Positions 8,755 to 18,081 of a stretch of DNA of 22,569 bases are shown piece by piece. The stretch's first letter is position 1; each line of letters starts with the position of its first letter. The translations under genes and the position numbers were made by a program. The notes beneath the pieces were generated by a model. It had not been told where the DNA came from. It did not search any database and was given only the letters and a program-made list of their open reading frames with translations. The stretch spans positions 1-22,569 of the forward strand of contig JAUCBJ010003891.1 of NCBI GenBank assembly GCA_032718475.1. The letters run 5' to 3'. Source of the stretch: Nemertoderma westbladi (Eukaryota; Xenacoelomorpha; Nemertodermatida; Nemertodermatidae).

Positions 8755-10284
8755 AAGCAGTTTAGGTAATTCTTAGCCATACTTAATATTTACCAAGCTG
8801 ATAGATTCAGTGCGTTGTTTCCATTTATTGCCAATTTAGTGTTTTTGTTTCAATTTGGTTAAATTTTAATTTACTTTTAGTTAGTACTGTCAATTTATTG
8901 TTAAGTGCATTTCCTGTTCATTTTTGAGTACATCTTTCTTAAGTAATTTGGAATTTTACTCCTGTGCATTGTAATTTGTAATCTATAACTTTGTAATTAA
9001 TTATTGTTTATAATTTGGATAATCGATTTATTGATCCTGGATTTTTTTTTTCTTGTTATCATTGAACAGCTGTTTTGTACTCCTACAAAACAATTCTGCG
9101 ATGGCATAAATACTGAAGCTAAACATGTATTATTTTTACTTACTTTCGTAAATATATCCACAAATTTTAGGTATTAAATTTTCTATCATCGAACAAATTG
9201 ACGCCATTAATTAATTTGTGTTAACTAGAAAAGGGGAACCCCTTCAACTGTTCGTCCGTGACAACAGAGACAATGACTTACGGAGTTCTCGTCTTAGGAA
9301 ATGTGACTTTTTACAAGTTCCAAATCTGTAAAGAAACCCAAAAGTCTGCATATTTAATGCATTCGTTGAGACACACAGACCACTATGTAACATTGCTTTG
9401 AATCGAAGTCTCCATTTATTATATTACTAAATACACAATATTCTAGAACCAGAACTTCTTATTTATTAAACCAGCTACGCAATGGACATCAACAAGGTGC
9501 TACTCATAATAGTGTAAATATTCTCGCAAGTTTAAATGTTCAAGAATGCACACGAGTACGGATAAGTGGGAAAATATCCCAAAAGTCCAACGCAGGCAGA
9601 ATGTGTGTGAAACGTGAAACTAACAGTAATTGTTAAATTAAATTATTTTTCATTGATTACAATATTATTTTAACTATTTATTGCATATAAATAAAATCAA
9701 GAATAATTTTAGTTTGCATTGTTAACTTTATTTAATAAGGAGACAGATTAATAGTGACAAAATATGTTCCATATAATACGCGATTTTATTTGTAAATAAA
9801 GTACTTTTTGTTACGTGAATATTTAATATAAAATACAAACTACTGTATGTATTGTGATATAATTTTAACTGCAATATATTGTTTCCATCGTTACTGCGAT
9901 TAAAATTGTTGTACCCTCCAACTCCTGTGCAGGCAGCACAGGATGTTAAAGGACTATTACCCCGAACGAAAATGAAATTTTCTAAAATCTGCTAAATTTT
10001 CAAAAAATATTTTTCATCTATTATAGAAGGGCGATAGAAGGGCTTTCATATGGTGACATCGGTTTTCACGATCGAATTATTTTTTTTGTAATTTTTCGCC
10101 TGGAAAGTGAAATCAATGCCTTTTTGTATATTTTTATAACCATTTATTATTTATAACCTCACCCCACTGAACGATTGGAAATATAAAGTTAACAAGGCAA
10201 AATGTAAATTGGTTAGAATCACTATAATTACGTCACGCAATTAAGTTATTTTTTTATTAATTAAATTAAATTATGGTATTAAAT
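8755..10284. other. AT-rich intergenic region
   Basis: No gene, RNA gene or long repeat was recognised. A perfect 7-bp-stem hairpin (CCTGTGC-AGGCA-GCACAGG) lies at 9924-9942. The right end contains the 3' flank and poly(A) signal of the minus-strand LIM gene. Confidence 0.55.
10253..10258 (-). terminator. Poly(A) signal AATAAA of the LIM-domain gene
   Basis: On the minus strand AATAAA begins 26 bases after the TAA stop (10287-10285) of the spliced LIM reading frame and is followed by AT-rich DNA. This agrees with 10285-10450 being the true last exon. Confidence 0.6.
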
Positions 10285-13032
10285 TTAAACAGTTTCGTCA
10301 TCCATACAAGTCTCTTCTATGAATTCCTCTTCACTGCTTTCGTTACTACGACTACAACCAATCGGTGTTGTTGGTGTTAGCACTATGTGGGCATAGCTAG
10401 TGCGACGGTTAGTGGCCCCCACTCCGCTCCATTGGGTTGAAGTACTTGACCTAAATAAATAATGTCGTCGTAATTTTTCTTATTTCCTGTGCTTGTGCTT
10501 ATTTCCGGTAGGTTTATATTTTGCTAATTATTTAACCTAATTAGTGGATAATAAAGAAACAATATGGTTGGTGGGGGTGTTTGAAAAGGGTGGACCTAAT
10601 TCCCTAAATTATTCCTTAAAACCCTAATTCAAAGTGGAAATGGAAACCCAAAACCTTAATTAAAACTGTCATGTAACATTAAATATTTTGGGTCCTAAAT
10701 TCCATAAAATGTCTTAGATTAGAGCAACGGGACTTTAAGGTTATAGGGTTACTAATGACAGTTTTAATTAGGGTTTGGGCCTGACCAACTAACCCAACCA
10801 GAAAAATAAACCAATAAATCCAAGTTCAAGTGCTGTACGGTACGCTAGACCTACTATTATTATACTGTAAGTCTATAGGAGGACAATCCGCGCGGGGGGG
10901 GGGGGGGGGGGGGGGGGTTAATACGCCTAGGACACCGGCAGCATTCTTAATATCCAGCATATCCATTATAGATAGATAATTGAAAGTTGAAAAAGGTGGA
11001 CAGTCCAATCACTAATAAATAGCATTGCATTAATACGTTTCTGATTGGTCAGACTATATCTAATGTTTTTTGTGCATGTGTTCAGTCCACCTTTTTCAAA
11101 CACACATCTTATTCCCAATTATGTAACTAAGAAAACGAAAACTTGAAAAAGGTGGACAGACCAATTGTTACAAACTGCTTTGCATAATACGTTTCTGATT
11201 GGTCTGTCCGTTGTCCATGTTTTCTGTGACCAGTCCACCTTTTTCAAACACCCGGTTGGTGGTTGGTTCGCCAAAAAATATTTTGGCTACTGGCGGGCTT
11301 TTTATTTATTGAACGCGAAGAAATCACAGTAGTTGACGGTTGAACTTTTGCTCGGAAAGCAAATTTATAAAATCTTCCGACGTTATTGTCTGTTTAAGAA
11401 TTAATTTATCAGTATATTGCCTCATGCGGATTGTGTTATTCAATTATGTTGGTGTGCGAAAAAATTATTTGGTTAGAAATGTTTTAGCGGAAATAAGGTG
11501 GGCTGAATCGTAGGTGGGCTGCGCTTTTTGTAAAAACACGAGGAAAGGTCCGTTTTTTAATTGTTTCTAGCTCATCAATATTAATGGATTTCGTTTAGTT
11601 CTGATGAAATTATGTGGGGAATGGGTGAGGTTTCTTCTTACTCCTGTGCAGTGGCAAGTTGACAAGAAAGTAAAAACTCTAGAACGTAATCGGCGTAAGA
11701 AACCAAAAACATCTGAAACGAGGCACTTACGGCTGCTCGCAATATTTCAATATACATTCATCGGAACAGGTCTGGTCACCTAACAATATAAGTTTTATGA
11801 ATTGAATTAACTTTAGTGTCAAAAGATTTTCAGTTTCAAATGATACAAAGATAAACAACGTTGAAATTATTTCGGATTAATGTATTTGAATGGATTGTAG
11901 GTTATAGCATTAGCAACAACTGTAATTTCAAACAGCTAAATCTTAAGCAGCCAGAATGTCGGCAGATTTTAATGATTTGGTGCAACTGGAACTAACATCC
12001 TCGGTCTTTGTAACCCGTCCATTGATCTTCTCAAGGACCTAGATTCTCTCACCCCTTGATCCACGTCATGTTCATCTTCCTCTTCAATGTTGAAAAATTC
12101 TGCAACATTCTCACGACCCCCCTCCATCGGTAACTGCTTCGCAACTGAATTCACAATTCTAACCGGTTCTTCTCTGCTGCTCTGTAGACTGGCCGAATCT
12201 ATACCATTTGACAGCGGCCTAACATTAGCGTTCATCTGATGATGGTCGTAAACTGTATCAACAACATCTGTATCACCTTGTCTTTGGAGCGTGTTCTCGG
12301 GACTATAATTAGCGATTCTTTCGGAAATCTTCCGATTATCCTCTCCAAACCCTCGAACATAACTTTTTGTCGGGTTTATTTCGACTTGGAATGATTTCTC
12401 ACGCTTTCTTTCGCGATAGTGTTGGCTAGACGAGTACTGAGTTTTATGCAGCTGGAAACATCTCACACAAAGTACGTCTTTGTCAGATACGTAATAATTC
12501 GTAACACTGGAAGGATAATGATATAATTTAATAGTTCAATATTATATACTTTCCGGTAGAAATCCATTTTAAAAGTTGTTAATTTTTTCCTTTCAAGTAT
12601 CTGGAACAAATTGGAAAATAATAAATACATACTGATTATGTTCTAGAACGATTTCTGGATTCAAAGTACCGGTAGCATAATCTAGCAGCTAGCTAGTATT
12701 TAAAGATCACACATGACCTACTATACCAACTAATAGTAGGTCATGGATCACAGTTAAAAAATCATTATTTCATGATTTCTATTAATCACTATTTTTTATT
12801 CGTGATCAATTAAAAATAAAACTGTTTCCAACATCAATTAGATTATAATTATTATGACTAGTTAGTATAAATGTAATACAAACTTGACGTGTTTCCTACA
12901 ATCAGCGCAACAGAAACACTTTTTATGCCATAATTTATCTACCGCCTCGATTTTTTCCAAAAGGTACACGGTTTTATTGCAGGCGGTGCATTTGTCGTTA
13001 CTTTCAGTTTGTCGTTGCCATCTTCTGGTTTG
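10285..13032 (-). CDS. LIM-domain protein, last three exons (5' end not found)
   Basis: Three exons join in phase. Exon a (13032-12884) follows a pyrimidine-rich CGCAG acceptor and ends at donor GTTTGT. Exon b (12506-11997) follows CCTTCCAG and ends at GTTAGT. Exon c (10450-10285) follows TTTATTTAG and ends in TAA. The product is at least 274 residues. Its single LIM zinc-binding domain is complete: C15-x2-C18-x17-H36-x2-C39-x2-C42-x2-C45-x17-C63-x2-C66, with intron 1 inside the domain after V49. CTACNKTVYLLEKI resembles the EPLIN (LIMA1)/LIMD2 class, which acts at the actin cytoskeleton; that assignment is inference. The remainder is hydrophilic and probably disordered, with acidic patches (NIEEEDEHD, SSEEEFIEE). 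It ends in DETV, a possible class III PDZ ligand. Upstream exons are missing or unrecognised, so the amino terminus and exact family are unknown. Confidence 0.82.
10647..10779. repeat. Imperfect inverted repeat inside the transposon
   Basis: The left arm (10647-10676, CCCAAAACCTTAATTAAAAC then TGTCATGTAA) is the near-exact reverse complement of the right arm (10749-10779, containing AATGACAGTTTTAATTAGGG). The arms are separated by about 72 bases. Confidence 0.85.
10894..10917 (+). repeat. Poly(G) run, G24
   Basis: A run of 24 G follows CCGCGC inside the transposon. It would be a C24 run in the LIM pre-mRNA. Length is uncertain for the usual homopolymer reasons. Confidence 0.9.
10987..11099. 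repeat. Foldback module A of the transposon
   Basis: The outer arms TTGAAAAAGGTGGAC and GTCCACCTTTTTCAA are perfect inverted repeats that re-use the element's terminal sequence. The interior shares AATACGTTTCTGATTGGTC with module B. These 113 bp look like a nested smaller copy of the terminal structure. Confidence 0.8.
11143..11247. repeat. Foldback module B of the transposon
   Basis: The outer arms match module A. A second, inner perfect inverted repeat pairs GGACAGACCAAT with ATTGGTCTGTCC. The right outer arm is also the right terminal inverted repeat of the whole element. Length is 105 bp. Confidence 0.8.
11969..12506 (-). other. Alternative 3' end of the LIM gene if the last intron is retained
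   Basis: The exon b frame stays open through the GTTAGT donor at 11996. It adds only M-L-V-P-V-A-P-N-H before TAA (11971-11969). Without splicing the protein therefore loses the 54-residue acidic tail and its DETV terminus. No poly(A) signal was noticed close downstream on this strand, so the spliced form is favoured. Confidence 0.45.
12712..12745. repeat. Perfect 13-bp-stem hairpin in LIM intron 1
   Basis: CATGACCTACTAT (12712-12724) and ATAGTAGGTCATG (12733-12745) are exact reverse complements around an 8-base loop. GATCACA-like words flank both sides. It lies within the 377-bp intron that splits the LIM domain. Confidence 0.85.
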
Positions 13033-13463
13033 CTGCGAAAGAAAATAAATATTGTATTGTTTTAATTTAATTTAATCGTGGGACTGGTTTTATAAAATGA
13101 TGCCGACACATGGGGGGGGGGGGGCACAGTGGCACGTTTTTATAATCAAAACAATAAACGAACGTCAATAGCACATGGTTCAGTTTAAGTTTTGCGAGTA
13201 ATCAGCTGTTATTGAGTCGAATTTCTCCTAGAAAGGGATGATATATTTTATCAGCAAAATTTTTCTTAGGAAATGACTTGCAGATTAGAAATCCTCGCTA
13301 TGCCACAGTCCAGCGGCACTAACTAACTAACTATCGGCGTCATGTCATTAAATTATTACGTTAGTACCCATGGATACTATAAATATTCAATGAACAAACA
13401 AATTTAATGAAAACAAATTCCGGTAATTGTAACGGGTAGGAAGGCATTTGCTGGAGCTAAAAG
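13033..13463. other. Spacer between the LIM exon and the putative secreted-precursor gene
   Basis: Nothing coding was recognised here. It contains the acceptor of LIM exon a and a G13 run (13112-13124). The two reading frames diverge across this 431-bp stretch. It could be a shared promoter only if LIM exon a were near the LIM 5' end. Because exon a begins at an acceptor in mid-protein, more likely the secreted-precursor gene lies inside, or overlaps, an upstream LIM intron. Confidence 0.4.
13112..13124 (+). repeat. Poly(G) run, G13
   Basis: An uninterrupted run of 13 G follows ACACAT. Confidence 0.9.
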
Positions 13464-14375
13464 ATGAATCTAAAAACGGGTAAAAGGAATCTTCAATTGT
13501 GTGTGTTGATTGGCTTCTTAGCTTCAGTATCTACCGACAACAACTTGTTGAATTTGGGGAAACTTGCAAAAGATTCAAACTCGAAAGTTAGTCGAACATA
13601 CCACAGTAATTACAGGGATGTAGGCGGTGACATATTGTCTGTGAGGGGGGAAGATAAACAAGTCAAAGGTGATCAGGAAGCCAAAATCGATATCCAACGC
13701 GACTTATTTAAACATTCTACAAATAAAGATACAGCCGATCGTAGGAAATATAGAAATTACGCTCTACGCCATGGCAGCAAGCGACAACAGCTGTCAGGTC
13801 AGGGCCCAGAACCTGGCCAGTACAGACGTGTACCGCAATTCGGTCAGCGAGGAGGCCCAGGAGGATCCAATGGAGTTCGAGGGATAGACGCCGGTAAATC
13901 ATATATATCGCGAGTGGACGGATCTAATCAACCCTCAGATCAATCAGGTGGGTAATAATATATAGTGGACTGCTACTGGTATAACTTTAATTCCACGTGA
14001 CTCACAGACGTGCGGGATATAACCGTAATATTTCATTACATCCGAAACAAAAATTGTGTTTTACTCAACACCAAAGTGTAGGCCTACATACATTGCCTAG
14101 CAAACCTTGATAATTATAATCAAAGGTTTATAAGAGAAAAAGCTATAATTTTAATTATAAATATTATAAATAAATTTATTCACAAGTTGTTTATTTCAAG
14201 CAGATGATACCGAGCAAGGGAGGCGATCCATAAACTACGTGCAACATTATTCACCTGGGAGGGGATATTTCTACGTGCCGGAAGTTAAAAAAGAGTTACT
14301 CGGAGAAATAAAAGCGATGGGAAACAACGACGACGACATAGAACGGACCAAGGGAGATTCTTCGAGCAATCTCGA
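13464..14375 (+). CDS. Putative secreted precursor, first two exons (3' end not found)
   Basis: No family was recognised. Exon 1 (13464-13947) starts at ATG in context AAAAGATGA and ends at donor GTGGGT. Exon 2 (14204-14375) follows TTATTTCAAGCAG and ends at a consensus GTAAGT. The join is in phase (TCA G|AT GAT) and exon 2 is open throughout, giving 218 residues plus two bases. A signal peptide is likely: basic start (K4, K7, R8), then LQLCVLIGFLASVS, with cleavage near residues 23-25. The mature part is hydrophilic, with a Gly/Gln-rich stretch (about 110-145) and dibasic sites KR106-107, RR121-122, RR168-169 and KK190-191. No cysteines occur after the signal. It may be an extracellular matrix or peptide-hormone-like precursor; function is not assigned. 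Later exons may lie beyond the satellite. Confidence 0.55.
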
Positions 14376-15190
14376 GTAAGTACCGGTATAGATTTACTTT
14401 CCATCACATCCTTCTATAAGTTACAGTTAGAGTGACGTACCAACGAGTATGTACAGTAGGCCTAACAGTTGTATACAAAAATGATGACATTATGAAACTT
14501 ATACAGTAGATAGTTCGAACAAATGCGTTTATAGGTACAATTGAATTATTTTTAATAATTTGGAATGTTTGTTACAATAACCATGTCAACCTGAAACAAC
14601 GGTGTTGGGCACACCGCATCCAAAAAAATTTATACTAGCTACGATTTAATAGTTTTTAATTTGATAAATGTTCTAGAACATGTTATCTATTTTATTTAAA
14701 TTTATATTTCGTTATAGAACATAAATATTTTTTATAGAACATTTTTTAAAAATTATTTTTAATTATAACTGTTTTTGTCAAAATATTGTTCAATATGTTA
14801 GCCACTATAATTAAAACATGATTTGAATAGCACAGGTACCTGTATATTGTTTTAATATGTAGCCCGATAATGTTAAAATGTGCTCTACAACATACTAACA
14901 CTGTTTTACACTAACATTGTTAAGTAATGTTAAAATTTGGGAATACTAATTATATTACATCGCATGGTAAATAATTATTTATAGGAATACTATTATATGA
15001 ACATTATTTTTACTCGTAATATTTTATATACCGTAGCGAGCTGATTGTTAAACACAATCAAGACTTTTTTCAAAAAATATTCGATAATATAAATATTAAT
15101 TCTATAAGAACTAAAATTTTTGTAGTTAATAGCAACCACTATTGATAACATTTTCACAAATTGCAATATAAATTAGCTAGTATAAAAAAG
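14376..15190. other. AT-rich noncoding DNA, probably intron of the secreted-precursor gene
   Basis: No further exon with convincing splice signals and frame was found. It contains a 14-bp perfect palindrome ATGTTCTAGAACAT at 14668-14681 and several related TATAGAACAT words. It passes directly into the satellite at 15191. Confidence 0.5.
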
Positions 15191-15782
15191 TGATGGGCGG
15201 GAACGTACTGAACTTGTACCATTTTGGGCGGGAACGTACTGAACTAGTACCCTGTTGGACGGAAACGTACTGAACTAGTAGCCTGGATGGGCGGGAACGT
15301 ACTGAACTAGTACCCTGTTGGACCCGAACGTACTGAACTTGTACCATTTTGGACGGGAACGTACTGAACTAGTACCCTGTGGTGGGTGGGAACGTACTGA
15401 ACTAGTACCCTGTGATGGGTGGAAACGTACTGAACTAGTACCCTGTGATGGGTGGGAACGTACTGAACTAGTACCCTGGATGGGTGGGAACGTACTGAAC
15501 TAGTACCCTGTGGTGGGTGGGAACGTACTGAACTAGTACCCTGTGATGGGTGGGAACGTACTGAACTAGTACCCTGGATGGGTGGGAACGTACTGAACTA
15601 GTACCCTGTGGTGGGTGGGAACGTACTGAACTAGTACCCTGTGATGGGTGGGAACGTACTGAACTAGTACCCTGTGATGGGCTGCAACGTACTGAACTAG
15701 TAGACTGGATGGGCGGGAACCTAGTGAACTAGTACCCTGTGATGGGTGGGAACGTACTGAACTAGTACCCTGGATGGGCGGG

Positions 15783-18081
15783 GACGTACGGAACTAGTAC
15801 CCTGGATGGGCGGGAACCTACTGAACTAGTACCCTGTGATGGGTGGGAACGTACTGAACTAGTACCCTAGATCGGCGGGAACGTACTGGACTAGTAACCT
15901 AGATGGGCGGGTACGTACTGGACTAGTACCCTGTGTTGGGCGGGAACGTACTGAACTTGTACCATTTTGGGCGGGAACGTACTGAACTAGTACCCTGTTA
16001 GGCGGGAACGAACTGAACTAGTACCCTGTAATGGGTGGGAACGTACTGAACTTGTACCATTTTGGGCGGGAACGTACTGAACTAGTACCCTGTGATGGGC
16101 TTGAACGTACTGAACTAGTACCCTGTGTTGGGCGGGAACGTACTGAACTAGTACCCTGGATGGGTGGGAACGTACTGACTGAACTTGTACCATTTTGGGC
16201 GGGAACGTACTGAATTAGTACCCCGTGTTGGGCGGGAACGTACTGGACTAGTACCCTGGATGGGTGGGAACGTACTGGACTAGTACCGTGTGATGGGCGG
16301 GTACGTACTGAACTAGTACCCTGTTGGACCCGAACGTACTGAACTTGTACCATTTTGGGCGGGAACGTACTGAACTAGTACCCTGTTGGACGGGAACGTA
16401 CTGAACTAGTAGCCTGGATGGGCGGGAACGTACTGAACTAGTAACCTGTGATGGGTGCGAACGTACTGAACTAGTACCGTGTGATGGGCGGTAACGTACT
16501 GAACTAGTACCCTGTTGAGCGGGAACGTAATGAACTAGTACCCTGTGATGGATGGGAACGTACTGAACTAGTAGCCTGGATGGGTGGGAACGTACTGAAC
16601 TAGTACCCTGGATGGGTGGGAACGTACTGAACTAGTACCCTGGATGGGCGGGAACGTAATGAACTAGTACCGTGTGATGGGCGGGAACGTACTGAACTAG
16701 TACCCTGTTGAGCGGGAACGTACTGAACTAGTACCCTGTGATGGGTGGGAACGTACTGAACTAGTACCGTGTGATGGGCGGGAACGTACTGAACTAGAAC
16801 CCTGTGTTGGGCGGGAACGTACTGGACTAGTACCCTGGATGGGTGGGAACGTACTGGACTAGTACCCTGGATGGGTGGGAACGTACTGAACTAGTACCCT
16901 GTGAAGGATGGGAACGTACTGAACTAGTACCGTGTGATGGGCGGGAACGTACTGAACTAGTACCCTGTTGAGCGGGAACGTAATGAACTAGAACCCTGTG
17001 ATGGATGGGAACGTACTGAACTAGTAGCCTGGATGGGTGGGAACGTACTGAACTAGTACCCTGGATGGGTGGGAACGTACTGAACTAGTACCCTGTGATG
17101 GGCTGGAACGTACTGAACAAGGATCCTGGATGGGTGGGAACGTACTGAACTAGTACCCTGGATGGGCGGGAACGTACTGAACTAGTACCGTGTGATGGGC
17201 GGGAACGTACTGAACTAGTACCCTGTTGAGCGGGAACGTACTGAACTAGTACCCTGGATGGGTGGGAACGTACTGAACTAGTAGACTGGATGGGTGGGGA
17301 CGTACTGAACTTGTACCCTGGATGGGTGGGAATGTACTAAACTAGTACCCTGTAATGGGCGGGAACGTACTGAACTAGTACCCTGGATGGGCTGGAACGT
17401 ACTGAACTAGTACACTGGATTGGTGGGAACGTACTGAACTAGTACCCTGTGATGGGTGATGGGAGGGAACGTACTGAACTAGTACCCTGTGATGGGCTGG
17501 AACGTACTGAACTAGTAGCCTGGATGAGTGGGAACGTACTGAACTACTAGCGTGGATGGGTGGGAACGTACTGAACTAGTACCCTGTTATGGGCGGGAAC
17601 GTACTGAACTAGTACCCTGTGATTGGCGGGAACGTACTGAACTAGTACCCTGGATGGGTGGGAACGTACTGAACTAGTAGCCTGGATGGGTGGGAACGTA
17701 CTGAACTAGTACCCTGGATGGGCGGGAACGTACTGAACTAGTGCCCTGTGATGGGTGGGAACGTACTGAACTAGTACCCTGTGATGGGGGGAACGTACTG
17801 AACTAGTACCCTGTGATGGGCGGGAACGTACTGAACTAGTAGCCTGTGATGGGCGGGAACGTACTGAACTAGTACTCTGTGATGGGCTGGAACGTACTGA
17901 ACTAGTACCCTGGATGGGTGGGAACGTACTGAACTTGTACCATTTTGGGCGGGAACGTACTGAACTAGTACCCTGGATGGCGGGAACGTACTGAACTAGT
18001 AGCCTGGATGGGCGGGAACCTACTGAACTAGTATCCTGTGATGGGTGGGAACGTACTGAACTAGTACCCTGGATGGGCGGG
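15783..18081. repeat. Older, more diverged higher-order repeat copy
   Basis: GACGTACGG occurs at 15783 and 18082, and GGGTACGTACTGG at about 15910 and 18209, both 2299 bp apart, so the same higher-order unit extends to the left. Later in this copy the register drifts (GTAATGAACTAG at 16527 and 18762 are 2235 apart). It also carries an internal duplication of about 453 bp (AACGTAATG at 16524 and 16977). Confidence 0.75.

Larger units (their letters stand above)
10575..11253. mobile_element. Non-autonomous DNA transposon, 679 bp, in the last intron of the LIM gene
   Basis: The element begins GGGTGTTTGAAAAGGGTGGA and ends with the inverted complement, CCACCTTTTTCAAACACCC; the terminal inverted repeats are at least 21 bp with one mismatch. 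A perfect 9-bp direct repeat GGTTGGTGG flanks it at 10566-10574 and 11254-11262, a target-site duplication. There is no transposase reading frame, so it must be mobilised in trans. A 9-bp duplication is typical of Mutator-like (MULE) elements, but the superfamily is inferred from that alone. Inside are a foldback at 10647-10779, a G24 run and two related inverted-repeat modules at the right end. Confidence 0.85.
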
